From an uncultured Monoglobus sp. (lineage in GTDB: Bacteria; Bacillota; Clostridia; Monoglobales; Monoglobaceae), in assembly GCA_947628795.1 (NCBI GenBank), contig CANRBF010000001.1, forward strand, positions 186,001-250,000: a stretch of DNA of 64,000 bases, read 5' to 3'. This document shows, piece after piece, positions 33,564 through 42,171 of the stretch. Positions within the stretch are counted from its first letter, which is position 1, and each line of letters starts with the position of its first letter. The notes beneath the pieces are model-generated. The model made no database searches. It saw only the letters and a program-made list of their open reading frames with translations, and was not told the DNA's origin. The position numbers were made by a program, and so were the translations under genes.

Positions 33564-34285
33564 ATTTCTTTTGCCGCCTCAAAAAACCTAATGTCAAAGT
33601 CCTTGTATCTCCGTCTGGCCATCATAGCCTTGTATGCGCGGCCTCCGTAAGACATTTTGACATCGGTTTTTGTGTACCCCGTCACATATTTCAGATTTAC
33701 ATAGTAGCTCTGATGAGGCGCGGCAAAATAATTCACCTCTTTTTCTATCATTTGTTTTACAACCGAGAATATCTCCTCGGTTTCAAATTCATATTGCTTG
33801 GTTACGATTTTAGCGCGCCGTCCGCTGTTGGAAACATATATTATATCGGCTGTTTTTATTTCAACGGTCAGTTTGTTTTTAAAATTTGTCACCGATATCT
33901 TTTTCGACGCGGACGCGATGCTGTCGAGCACATAATCAATGCCCGAGCTGAGTCTTTCGGGGTTGACCGGCTTTGTGAGGTACCTTATCGCTCTGACGTC
34001 AAAGGCCTTGTCGAGATACACCGAATAGTTCGTTATGAAAAACACGAAACAATTCTCGTTTTTCTCGCGGATATTTTCGGCAAGCTCAATACCGTTCATC
34101 CCGTCCATCTCAATGTCGAAAAAAACCATATCATATATTGTGTTTGATTTCAGCATATCCCGAGGAGATCTAAACAGCTCAAGCTCAAACTCGACGCCCT
34201 TTTTTCTCAGCAGGTCCGATATCAGATCGGCCTCGCTCGCCAAGGTAACAGCCTCATCGTCGCATAACGCCGCGTTTAGTTTCAT
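33560..34285 (-). CDS. LytTR-family response regulator (AgrA-like)
   Basis: 241 residues. The receiver domain has the acidic pair in ALCDDEAVT, the phosphoacceptor Asp near residue 57 in MVFFDIEMDGMNGIELAENI, and the switch Lys in IRYLTKPVNPERL. A LytTR DNA-binding domain spans about 135-237 (KISVTNFKNKLTVEIKTADI, YFAAPHQSYYVNLKYV). LytTR regulators bind paired direct repeats upstream of -35 boxes, which matches modules A and B just downstream. Promoter at 34337-34365; the ribosome-binding site is weak. Confidence 0.92.
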   Translation of the reverse strand: MKLNAALCDDEAVTLASEADLISDLLRKKGVEFELELFRSPRDMLKSNTIYDMVFFDIEMDGMNGIELAENIREKNENCFVFFITNYSVYLDKAFDVRAIRYLTKPVNPERLSSGIDYVLDSIASASKKISVTNFKNKLTVEIKTADIIYVSNSGRRAKIVTKQYEFETEEIFSVVKQMIEKEVNYFAAPHQSYYVNLKYVTGYTKTDVKMSYGGRAYKAMMARRRYKDFDIRFFEAAKEI

Positions 34286-34336
34286 TTTTCATCACGCTTT
34301 CCGTTCAATAATTAATACCGTGTTTTTGTAATTAAT

Positions 34337-34365
34337 ATTATATACGTAAACAAAAGATTTGTCAA
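34337..34365 (-). promoter_or_regulatory. Promoter of the two-component operon
   Basis: TTGACA (34360-34365), 17 bases, TATAAT (34337-34342) on the minus strand. The -35 directly abuts a TAG-heptamer repeat. Confidence 0.8.
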
Positions 34366-34397
34366 CGTAGTGATTAGTGATTAGCGATTAGCGATTA
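34366..34397 (+). repeat. TAG-heptamer repeat
   Basis: CGTAG then TGATTAG, TGATTAG, CGATTAG, CGATTAG on the plus strand, leading into the GGATATTATCC palindrome module. Confidence 0.85.
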
Positions 34398-34416
34398 GGA
34401 TATTATCCGCCCGTTT

Positions 34417-34930
34417 GCCTCCTCCCGGGAGGAGGTGGCAGGCGTCAGCCTGACGGAGGTGGGAACGTAGGGACTAGGGAATAGGCCTCCCCCCTCAGCC
34501 GCCATTCGGCGGCAGCTCCCCCAAGGGGGCGCCTACCCTAAATTGCCTCCTCCCGGGAGGAGGTGGCAGGCGTCAGCCTGACGGAGGTGGGAACGTAGGG
34601 ACTAGAGAATAGGCCTCCCCCACTCAGCCGCCATTCGGCGGCAGCTCCCCCAAGGGGGCGCCTACCCTAAATTGCCTCCTCCCGGGAGGAGGTGGCAGGC
34701 GTCAGCCTGACGGAGGTGGGAACGTAGGGACTAGAGAATAGGCCTCCCCCACTCAGCCGCCATTCGGCGGCAGCTCCCCCAAGGGGGCGCCTACCCTAAA
34801 TTGCCTCCTCCCGGGAGGAGGTGGCAGGCGTCAGCCTGACGGAGGTGGGAACGTAGGAACTAGAAAATAGGCCTCCTCCCTCAGCCGCCATTCGGCGGCA
34901 GCTCCCCCAAGGGTGCGCCTACCCTAAATT
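34417..34930 (+). repeat. Four tandem 128-129-base hairpin-rich units
   Basis: Unit starts are at 34417, 34545, 34674 and 34803, with a partial fifth (GCCTCCCCTGCGACAG) at 34931. Each unit holds the palindrome CCTCCTCCCGGGAGGAGG, a CAGGC-GTCA-GCCTG hairpin inside GGAGGTGG...ACGGAGGTGG, the sequence ACGTAG plus one or two TAG heptamers, a GCCGCC-ATTC-GGCGGC hairpin inside CTCAG...AGCTC, and CCCCCAAGGGGG. The first three copies are nearly identical; the fourth has several substitutions. No coding frame is convincing. The gap 34286-34960 is otherwise empty. Confidence 0.92.
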
Positions 34931-34960
34931 GCCTCCCCTGCGACAGCGGTGGAAGGGGCC

Positions 34961-36874
34961 TTATTTATGCGGCAGTTTTATCACTGTAAGCGAATACGGC
35001 TTTAGGGTCAATGCGGCGCGCCTATCGAATTTTTCGGTTTTCGGCTTTATATTGTCGGGAACCTCAAAGGTGTTTTTCGCGGTCGGACTGTCGGCGCGGA
35101 GAACCGTTATATCGCCCTCCGCCGCGGCGTTAAGCTCGGCGGCTGTATTTAACTCGACTTCGATCTCGTTTGCGGCCGAATTGACAAGCTTTATTATCAA
35201 ATCTCCGTTTTCTGTCAAAGATGCGGCGGAATAAACACCCTCGCCCGACTCGCATTTTATCGCGAAAGCGCCCATGTTTTCTGCGAATAATTTCTGCACA
35301 TAATAATTCGGGGTTTTGACTATGCCCGCCTCGTCGAACCAGATCATGTCGGGCGCCCAATGACTGTGCGGAGACGCTTTTGAAAACAGAGGCGCGTATG
35401 ACGCCATGATAACGGTTTCGGCCCGCTCCAGTCCGCAGAGAAACGCCGCCTCGGAAAGAGCCGATATCATATCGTTAAAGCGCGTCTCCCCGCCCGCCTC
35501 ATACGGCTTTGCCGCGTACTCGCCCAAATACACCGGAGTTCCTCCGCCGCGATTTTGGTAAAAGTCCGCGTTCTCGAAAAACCATTCTTTGGTGTTGTAG
35601 TTATGCTCGTCCACCGCGAAGGCATACGCGGAGTTTTTAGCCGACTTTTCCTTGAGCCGCTTATGCGCCGCCTCATAGCGCGCGTCGCCAACCCGCGGGC
35701 CCGCGGAAAAGATCAAGTCTATCTTTGGATATTTTTCATGTATAGCTTTTTCAAAGGCATCGTAGCGCTCAAACCATTTGTTTGTCTCGGTCTGCCACTG
35801 CTCGTTGCCTATCGCGAGCATGCGCAGATCAAAGGGCTCCGGGTGCCCCATATCGCTTCGCAGCCCTCCCCATTTCGTGTCGGGCGCGCCGTTTGCGAAT
35901 TCTATCAGATCAAGAGCGTCGTTTAAATATTCCGAAAACTCCGGAGTGTAATTCCCGCTTTTGTCATAAAGCGGCACGGTCTCGGAGGTGTTGAACTGGC
36001 ACGCCATGCCCGCGTTTATAACCGGCAGCGGCTCGCAGCCCAGATATTCGCACAGCAAAAAATACTCGTAGAACCCTATGGCGAAGCTTTGGTTATATCC
36101 CGGCTCCTTAAAAGCCCAGCGGCTGAAATCCTGCTTTCTCCTTCGGACGGGGCCGACCGTGTGTTTCCAGCGGTAAGCGTTTTTGAGGTCATAGCCCTCG
36201 ACCGCGCAGCCGCCCGGGAACCTCAGAAATCCGGGGCGCAGTTCCTTCATGGCCTCGGCCATGTCGCGCCTGAAAAGCCCCAGGACCGCGTCGGACGGGA
36301 TAAGCGACAGCATTTTTATATCGACGCTCTCGTCTTTTGAAAGATCGGGAAACGACAGGCGCAGACGGCAGCCTTTCGCCCCGCTCTCAGCCTTGAGCGT
36401 TCCCGCCCCGTTTTCGCCGATAAGGCAGCGCGCTGAGACTTTGCCGCCCGAAACCGCCTCGAGAATTGCTTTGCCCGAATATCCGCACATGTCAGCGGCA
36501 AGCGCCGCGTTACAGTTTATGCCGCGTTTCAGCGCGAAACCGCCGAAGGCCGAGTTGACAACCGCCGCGCCGCACTCGCCGCCGCGCAGCCGCATGAAAT
36601 AAAACCCGTCCTCGTCTTTGAGATATTCGGCCGAGCCGCTCGCGATCTCCCAGCCGTACCCCGGTTCGGGTGCGGAGCCCGACAAACGCTCGCGCGTCTT
36701 TCCGTTTTCGTCGATATAAAATTCAAAAGTCGGCGTTATATGCCCGAACGAGCGGTTCTCGACAAGCTCCGCCGAAAGGCCGCCGTCGGCGGCGCAGCTT
36801 ATGTCCTCAAAAAACAGACCTATCATGTCGGGAGCGATTTTCGCGGTTTTTTCCGCGGTGATCTTGATTTTCAT
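34961..36874 (-). CDS. GH51 alpha-L-arabinofuranosidase
   Basis: 637 residues, no signal peptide, so probably cytoplasmic, acting on imported arabino-oligosaccharides. The N-terminus KIAPDMIGLFFEDISCAADG is typical of GH51. A carbohydrate-binding-like beta region follows, then the (beta/alpha)8 barrel with RPGFLRFPGGCAVEGYDL, the acid/base Glu near residue 355 in LAIGNEQWQ and the nucleophile Glu near 450 in YLGEYAAKPYE, then a C-terminal beta domain. The ATG at 36874 is chosen because GAGGT precedes it; a GTG six codons upstream is an alternative. It is a lone glycosidase, starting 20 bases after a terminator and followed by the tandem repeat array. Confidence 0.92.
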   Translation of the reverse strand: MKIKITAEKTAKIAPDMIGLFFEDISCAADGGLSAELVENRSFGHITPTFEFYIDENGKTRERLSGSAPEPGYGWEIASGSAEYLKDEDGFYFMRLRGGECGAAVVNSAFGGFALKRGINCNAALAADMCGYSGKAILEAVSGGKVSARCLIGENGAGTLKAESGAKGCRLRLSFPDLSKDESVDIKMLSLIPSDAVLGLFRRDMAEAMKELRPGFLRFPGGCAVEGYDLKNAYRWKHTVGPVRRRKQDFSRWAFKEPGYNQSFAIGFYEYFLLCEYLGCEPLPVINAGMACQFNTSETVPLYDKSGNYTPEFSEYLNDALDLIEFANGAPDTKWGGLRSDMGHPEPFDLRMLAIGNEQWQTETNKWFERYDAFEKAIHEKYPKIDLIFSAGPRVGDARYEAAHKRLKEKSAKNSAYAFAVDEHNYNTKEWFFENADFYQNRGGGTPVYLGEYAAKPYEAGGETRFNDMISALSEAAFLCGLERAETVIMASYAPLFSKASPHSHWAPDMIWFDEAGIVKTPNYYVQKLFAENMGAFAIKCESGEGVYSAASLTENGDLIIKLVNSAANEIEVELNTAAELNAAAEGDITVLRADSPTAKNTFEVPDNIKPKTEKFDRRAALTLKPYSLTVIKLPHK

Positions 36875-36894
36875 TTTATTACCTCGATTCACAA

Positions 36895-36918
36895 AAGGCT
36901 CCCCAAACGGGGAGCCTT
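36895..36918 (-). terminator. Terminator of the SLH protein gene
   Basis: AAGGCTCCCC pairs with GGGGAGCCTT around four bases; TTGTG follows on the minus strand. The hairpin ends 20 bases before the ATG of the arabinofuranosidase gene. Confidence 0.8.
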
Positions 36919-36932
36919 AAAAGTTTAATTAA

Positions 36933-38840
36933 TTATCTGCCGAGGCTGATGTAAAGGCCGTAGAGCATCTTTGCCGCCTCCGCTCTCGTGGCGGGATTTA
37001 CGGGGTTGAAGTTGCCCTGATCGTCGCCGCCGGCTATTCCGCTGTTATACAGATACGAAACCGCGTCGACCGCGTAGTCGGATATGCTGCCCGAATCGGG
37101 GAACTGATGCGCCTCGGTCGCGGGCGAATCCTGAGTTCTGTAGATTATAACGGCTATATCCTGACGGGTGATGTCGTCGCCAACGCCGAATGTGCCGTCC
37201 GGACGGCCGGTGATGATGCCGTTCGCGGCAGCAGCCGCGATATAGGGCGTATACCAATCGCCCATATCATCGCTGAATTCGGTGGTCGCGCTCTGGTCAA
37301 CCGAGTAGCCCATAACTCCGACGATCATCTTGGCGAATTGCTCACGCGTTACGTGGCTCTGGGGCTCGAATCTGCCGTCGCCCATGCCGTTTATTATTCC
37401 CAAACTGCTGAGCGCGTTGATGGAAGGGATCGCCCACTCAACATCCGCCAGATCGGTGAACGCTGACGACTGGGTACCACCGTTCTGAGCATCTGTGGGA
37501 ACTGCCGTGGCGCTTGTTCCGTCGCCCAGCACATTGCCGTAGTATGGATTGTTGTAAGTTGTGCTGCCGCTCGAACCGCTGCCGCTGTAGGTGGTGCCGG
37601 TGTAGCCGCTGTTTCCGTATACAAAGTTCGCCGAGATCAGCATAACGCCGTCTACAACGTAGTTCTCAATATTCGCCGCGCTGATCGACAGCGTGCTGCC
37701 GCTCAGGCTGACGTTTCTGTTATTGATCCTGACATTGCTCAAAGTGTAGCCGGTTGTCGAGCTGAATTTGAGCGTCAGGGCATATCCGTACGCTACATTT
37801 GTGAAGTAATCGCTCGCGTTGGCCGTCGTCGCGTTGACTGTGGCTTCAACCGCGCCCTGAAATACTACTCTTCCGCCGTGGCTTACGTTAACTTGTATCT
37901 CATAGGTGCCGTCCTGATTATTTCCGCCCATTCGCTCGATCAATTCATCGATCTGGTCGGTTATCTCGTCAAGCTCGCTCTGGATAGAGGTGACGTCGTT
38001 CCTTGAATACTCGGTCACGAGATCGTCTCTGATTAGGCCGTTGAAATACGTGTACTCATCTTTGAGCTGAGGAAGCAGGTTCTTAGCGTCGTTGATCAGA
38101 GTTCTCATCTCTCTGATATCCGCCGCATCATACGTCGACGAGTTGTTGATGTATCTCGAGGTGTATGTATTAAGGTTAGCCGTAACGTCGTTATACTGCT
38201 GCTGAGCGCTTCTGTAAAGCTGCTGGTCGCTCATCTCCGCGACTTCGGCGCAGATAACTATATCCGACGCGGGCATTTCGATATAATTATCAACACTTTC
38301 GCTGACTGTTGTTGAAATTTCATATATCGAGTCGGTATCGTACTTATAATATACCCTCGTGTAATTATAGCCTCTTGCGGCGCGGGCTTTAACTCTTACT
38401 CTCGCGCCCTTTAACGCCGAATTAGCCGCGGTTGAATTTACATATGTCTTTATAGTTGAAAGACTGTTGGGATCGACCGTGATATTATATCTGGTTCCCG
38501 CTGTTGCTGTGGGTACCGGTGTGGCCGTGGCGTTCGGATCAGCCGTGGCGTCGGGATTCGCGGAAACCTCGGGAGTCGACGTAGCATCGGGCTCTGTCGA
38601 CGTGTCGGGCTTTTCGGTCGCATCCGGGGTCGATGTCGCATCGGGCTCGTCCGAAGGCTCGGGTGTTACATCAACATCGGGCGTATCGGTCGGCTCAGCC
38701 GTCGCCGCGGTGTCCTCGTCGTCCGCTGCGGCCGTGAGCGCGCCTATATTGTTAGCGGCCGCTGCATTCGCAATAACCGGCACCGTTGAAAGCACCATGC
38801 AAAGCGCTACAAACAGTGCTAAATTCTTCAAGTATTTCAT
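36933..38840 (-). CDS. S-layer-homology domain surface protein
   Basis: 635 residues, secreted (LALFVALCMVLSTVPVIANA). A Pro/Thr/Asp linker at about 45-115 repeats TSTPDATEKPD-like units. The middle region (about 115-450) is a beta-rich segment, a helical stretch (LYRSAQQQYNDVTANLNTYT) and another beta-rich segment that I do not recognise. Three SLH domains follow (about 455-632): VEWAIPSINALSSLGIINGM, WYTPYIAAAAANGIITGRPD and YAVDAVSYLYNSGIAGGDDQ, each with a TR(E/Q/A) tail. SLH domains bind pyruvylated secondary wall polymers, so it is anchored at the cell surface. Confidence 0.9.
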   Translation of the reverse strand: MKYLKNLALFVALCMVLSTVPVIANAAAANNIGALTAAADDEDTAATAEPTDTPDVDVTPEPSDEPDATSTPDATEKPDTSTEPDATSTPEVSANPDATADPNATATPVPTATAGTRYNITVDPNSLSTIKTYVNSTAANSALKGARVRVKARAARGYNYTRVYYKYDTDSIYEISTTVSESVDNYIEMPASDIVICAEVAEMSDQQLYRSAQQQYNDVTANLNTYTSRYINNSSTYDAADIREMRTLINDAKNLLPQLKDEYTYFNGLIRDDLVTEYSRNDVTSIQSELDEITDQIDELIERMGGNNQDGTYEIQVNVSHGGRVVFQGAVEATVNATTANASDYFTNVAYGYALTLKFSSTTGYTLSNVRINNRNVSLSGSTLSISAANIENYVVDGVMLISANFVYGNSGYTGTTYSGSGSSGSTTYNNPYYGNVLGDGTSATAVPTDAQNGGTQSSAFTDLADVEWAIPSINALSSLGIINGMGDGRFEPQSHVTREQFAKMIVGVMGYSVDQSATTEFSDDMGDWYTPYIAAAAANGIITGRPDGTFGVGDDITRQDIAVIIYRTQDSPATEAHQFPDSGSISDYAVDAVSYLYNSGIAGGDDQGNFNPVNPATRAEAAKMLYGLYISLGR

Positions 38841-38885
38841 TTTAATTCCTCCATAATATTAAAATTTATCGTATGTTTTGTTTTG

Positions 38886-38927
38886 TCATACTTTTTATGT
38901 TGTATCATACTTTTTGTCATAAGTCAA
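38886..38927 (-). promoter_or_regulatory. Promoter with overlapping direct repeats, SLH gene
   Basis: TTGACT (38922-38927), 17 bases, TACAAC (38899-38904) on the minus strand. AAAAAGTATGA occurs twice (38886-38896 and 38905-38915), overlapping spacer and -10 with a 19-base period, possibly a regulator site. Confidence 0.55.
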
Positions 38928-38979
38928 GCGATTTTGAAAATTGTTAAAAATTGTTACCTAAAAGAAACAATCGTCATTT

Positions 38980-40032
38980 TTAACCGAACGCTCCGGTGAT
39001 AATACGTATTATATCGTTCCATGTGGCGTAAAGCATCAATCCCATCAGAAGCACAAATCCCGCAAAGTGAACATAGCCCTCCTTGTCTCTGGGCACGGGC
39101 TTTCTGAAAATTATCTCGATCAGAACAAACAGTATTCTGCCTCCGTCCAGAGCCGGCAGCGGCAAAAGGTTCATAACGCCGATGTTGACCGCCAAAAATC
39201 CGGCGAAAAATATAAAATCCATAAATCCCGAGCGCGCGACCGTGCTCATGGCGGACACCACGCCCACGGGGCCGGACAGGTCCGAAACGCCCGCCTCGCC
39301 CTTAAACAGCATGCCGAGCGACACGAACACCAACTTTACCATCCAGACAGTCTGGAAAAAGCTCTCATGCAGCACGGTTAAAAGATTGACCGGGCTTTGC
39401 TTGATCGTGAATCCCACCAGATAATACGGGCTGCCGTCCTCGAGGGTAGTTTGCATCGGAGTAAATTTTTCGGTATATTTTTTTCCGCCGCGCTTAAACT
39501 CAAGCTCGCATTCTCCGCTTCCGCTGTACATTCCCAGCTCAAACGAAAGGTCGCGTCTGATGTTGACGCGCGTGCCGTTTATGCCCACGACTTTGTCGCC
39601 CGGCTGCAGGAACCGCGCCGCGTCGCTCTCGGGCTCCACGCTCTCGATCGTGGTCGAGGGGATAAATCCGTTCTGTCCCGCCGAGCTCGCGACGATTATC
39701 GTGACTATCACAAAGCCCAGCAGCAGGTTCATGGCCGCGCCCGCCGCCAGAACTATCATCCTCTGCCACGGCTTTTTGTTGTTAAACGCGCGCGGGTCGT
39801 CGTTTTCCTCATCCTCGCCCTCCATCGCGCAGAATCCGCCCATAGGAACGGCTCTGATCGAATAAAGCGTCTCTTTTCCCTGCTTTTTGTATATGGCGGG
39901 GCCCATGCCGATGGCGAACTCGTTGACCTTTACTCCGAAGATCCTCGCCGCGATAAAGTGCCCGAACTCGTGGACAAAAATTATCACGCCGAAAACCACT
40001 ATCGCCGCCAGTATGGTTAAAACTGTTGACAT
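38980..40032 (-). CDS. rseP: RIP metalloprotease RseP/RasP (site-2 protease)
   Basis: Intramembrane zinc protease that cleaves anti-sigma factors and leftover signal peptides. 350 residues. The HEXXH site is in VIIFVHEFGHFIAARIFGVK near residue 20, a PDZ domain spans about 120-200 (DAARFLQPGDKVVGINGTRV), and the second metal motif is NLLPLPALDGGRILFVLIE. Four membrane segments fit the family. It overlaps dxr by 16 bases and ends the pyrH-frr-uppS-cdsA-dxr-rseP order. Confidence 0.96.
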   Translation of the reverse strand: MSTVLTILAAIVVFGVIIFVHEFGHFIAARIFGVKVNEFAIGMGPAIYKKQGKETLYSIRAVPMGGFCAMEGEDEENDDPRAFNNKKPWQRMIVLAAGAAMNLLLGFVIVTIIVASSAGQNGFIPSTTIESVEPESDAARFLQPGDKVVGINGTRVNIRRDLSFELGMYSGSGECELEFKRGGKKYTEKFTPMQTTLEDGSPYYLVGFTIKQSPVNLLTVLHESFFQTVWMVKLVFVSLGMLFKGEAGVSDLSGPVGVVSAMSTVARSGFMDFIFFAGFLAVNIGVMNLLPLPALDGGRILFVLIEIIFRKPVPRDKEGYVHFAGFVLLMGLMLYATWNDIIRIITGAFG

Positions 40033-41192
40033 ATTATCCGCACCTCTCTGTCAGTCTCTATTATATCCTCAATTCTCGGATCGTCTTTCGGCTCGATCAT
40101 ATCCATGGCCTTTTCCACAAAATCGGCTATCTCGGTGAATCCGATATCGCCTCTTAAAAATTTAGCCACCGCCGCCTCGTTTGCGGCGTTCATGATCGTC
40201 GGCATCGTGCCGCCCTCCGCTCCCGCGCGGACGGCCAGATCAAGGCATCTGAACGTCTTTCTGTCGGGCTCAAAAAATGTCATCCTGCCCAGCTCCTTGA
40301 ACGAGACCTCGCTGTCGGGCGAAGGCAGACGATCCGGGTATGTGAAGGCGTACTGTATCGGATGCTTCATCGAGGGCAGCGACAGCTGCGCGATTATGCT
40401 CTTGTCCACGAACTCGACCATCGAGTGGATTATGCTCTCGCGGTGGATAACGACCTCAATATCGTCAAGGCCCACGCCGAACAGCCACTTTGCCTCAAGC
40501 ACCTCAAGACCTTTGTTCATCATGGTTGCGCTGTCTATCGTTATTTTGGCGCCCATATCCCAGTTGGGATGCTTGAGCGCGTCGGATTTTTTGACGTTTT
40601 GAAGCTCATCGGCCGTCATGCCGAAAAACGGGCCGCCGCTGGCGGTGAGCAGAATTTTTTTGATCTCGGAGCGGGCGCCGCCCCGAAGGCTCTGAAAAAT
40701 CGCGGAATGCTCGCTGTCGACCGGCAGCAGGCGCACTCCGTGCTCCCTGACCTCGTCCATAAACAAGCCGCCCGCGGTGACCAGCGTTTCTTTATTCGCG
40801 AGAGCTATGTCTTTGCCGCGCCTTATCGCCTCGATCGTGGGTACCAGACCGGCAAATCCCACGATCGCCGAAAGCACCATATCCGCCCCGCTTTCCGCGG
40901 CGGCCTCGATCAGTCCCTCGTCTCCGGCCAAAACTCTGACGTCGGTGTCGGCCAGCCTGACCTTGAGCTCGGCTGCCGCCTTCTCGTCGTGGAGCGCCAC
41001 CGTTTTCGGCTTATATTTCCGCGCCTGCTTTTCGATCAGTTTTGCGTTATGCCCCGCCGCCAACGCGGTTATCTCTATGTCCTTGATACCGCGAAGGTCG
41101 TCAGCCACCTCAAGGGCTTGAGTTCCGATCGAGCCGGTCGAGCCCAGGACCGCGACCTTGAGCGGCGCCCGGCTTTTGTCTGTCATACTCAT
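40017..41192 (-). CDS. dxr: 1-deoxy-D-xylulose 5-phosphate reductoisomerase
   Basis: Second enzyme of the MEP isoprenoid pathway, forming MEP with NADPH. 391 residues. NADPH-binding KVAVLGSTGSIGTQALEVAD at the N-terminus; substrate and metal motifs include ALANKETLVTAGGLFM, LLPVDSEHSAIFQ and ATMMNKGLEVLEAKWLFG. Supplies isoprenoids to the undecaprenyl synthase encoded upstream. The start has GGAGTG eight bases before it. Confidence 0.96.
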   Translation of the reverse strand: MSMTDKSRAPLKVAVLGSTGSIGTQALEVADDLRGIKDIEITALAAGHNAKLIEKQARKYKPKTVALHDEKAAAELKVRLADTDVRVLAGDEGLIEAAAESGADMVLSAIVGFAGLVPTIEAIRRGKDIALANKETLVTAGGLFMDEVREHGVRLLPVDSEHSAIFQSLRGGARSEIKKILLTASGGPFFGMTADELQNVKKSDALKHPNWDMGAKITIDSATMMNKGLEVLEAKWLFGVGLDDIEVVIHRESIIHSMVEFVDKSIIAQLSLPSMKHPIQYAFTYPDRLPSPDSEVSFKELGRMTFFEPDRKTFRCLDLAVRAGAEGGTMPTIMNAANEAAVAKFLRGDIGFTEIADFVEKAMDMIEPKDDPRIEDIIETDREVRIICQQF

Positions 41193-41279
41193 TATATCTA
41201 CACTCCAAAAATTAATTCCAAAAAATTAAACGGCAAAACGGTTCGGACAAATCCCCCCGCTTTGCCGCAGCTGTACGTT

Positions 41280-42134
41280 TTAAAAAAACATGTTGATCTG
41301 CGAGGCGAACAGATATATGACCGGCGCCACCAGCACAATGCTGTCGCATCTGTCGAGCATTCCCCCGTGGCCCGGAAAAAGATTTCCGAAATCCTTGATC
41401 CCGAACTGCCTCTTTATAAGCGACGCCGTCAGATCGCCCACCTGCGCCGCCAGCGCCGAGATAAGACCCAGCGCGAAGGTCAGAGCGCAGCTCATTTCGG
41501 CGTTGATGATATCCGCGAAAAACAGATTTATTATCAGCGCGAACAGCAGAAAGCTCAAACCGCAGATAATCGTGCCTCCGACCGCTCCCTCCACGGTCTT
41601 TTTGGGGCTGATCTCGGGGCACAGCTTGTGCCGCCCGAAAAGTTTGCCCGAAAAAAACGCTCCGCTGTCGGTCATGAACGAGCCGACGAACACCAGCCAT
41701 GTCAACACTTTTCCGAATTCGAGCTGCCTGATAAACAGCACGTTTGAAAGCAAAAACGGGATATATATAAGTCCCATGATCAGCATCGCTATATCCGTTA
41801 ACCTGATCCTTTTGTGGCTGAAAAGCATCATCAGAAACAGAACGAGCAGATACAAAAACGCGCAGGTCATGATCATTATCGGCTCCGGAAACGCGCAAAA
41901 CGGCAAAACGGCCGTTCCGATAAATCCGACTATGCACAGCGGCATTTGCCGCCTGAGAAGCCCCACGGCTCCGTAATACTCAAATGTGCCGATAAGAGAA
42001 CACAAAATCGCCGCCGCCAGCATGACCCACACCGGCGCCAGCAAAATCATGATTATGACCGGGATCCCGACAGCCGCGGTCAAGACCCTAAGCTTCAGGC
42101 TCGGTTTTGATTTAGATGTTGATTCGGATCCCAT
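41280..42134 (-). CDS. cdsA: Phosphatidate cytidylyltransferase
   Basis: Makes CDP-diacylglycerol for phospholipid synthesis. 284 residues with about seven or eight membrane segments. The signature region is FVGSFMTDSGAFFSGKLFG followed by PEISPKKTVEGAVGGTIICG, and the C-terminal CDP-alcohol motif is FPGHGGMLDRCDSIVLVAP with its paired aspartates (S-x8-G-x3-K-R-x4-K-D-x5-PGHGGxxDRxD pattern). It lies between uppS and dxr as usual. Confidence 0.95.
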   Translation of the reverse strand: MGSESTSKSKPSLKLRVLTAAVGIPVIIMILLAPVWVMLAAAILCSLIGTFEYYGAVGLLRRQMPLCIVGFIGTAVLPFCAFPEPIMIMTCAFLYLLVLFLMMLFSHKRIRLTDIAMLIMGLIYIPFLLSNVLFIRQLEFGKVLTWLVFVGSFMTDSGAFFSGKLFGRHKLCPEISPKKTVEGAVGGTIICGLSFLLFALIINLFFADIINAEMSCALTFALGLISALAAQVGDLTASLIKRQFGIKDFGNLFPGHGGMLDRCDSIVLVAPVIYLFASQINMFF

Positions 42135-42171
42135 ACGAGAGCTCCCCCAATGCTTTCATTTTTCGCGTATC

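Noticed and set aside
34417-34930. CRISPR array
   Set aside because: The units are 128-129 bases with no short repeat/unique spacer alternation, and no cas genes are present.
40362-41747. Plus-strand open frame of 461 codons over dxr and the start of the cdsA region
   Set aside because: Runs antisense through two identified genes and their gap; low-complexity, basic translation.
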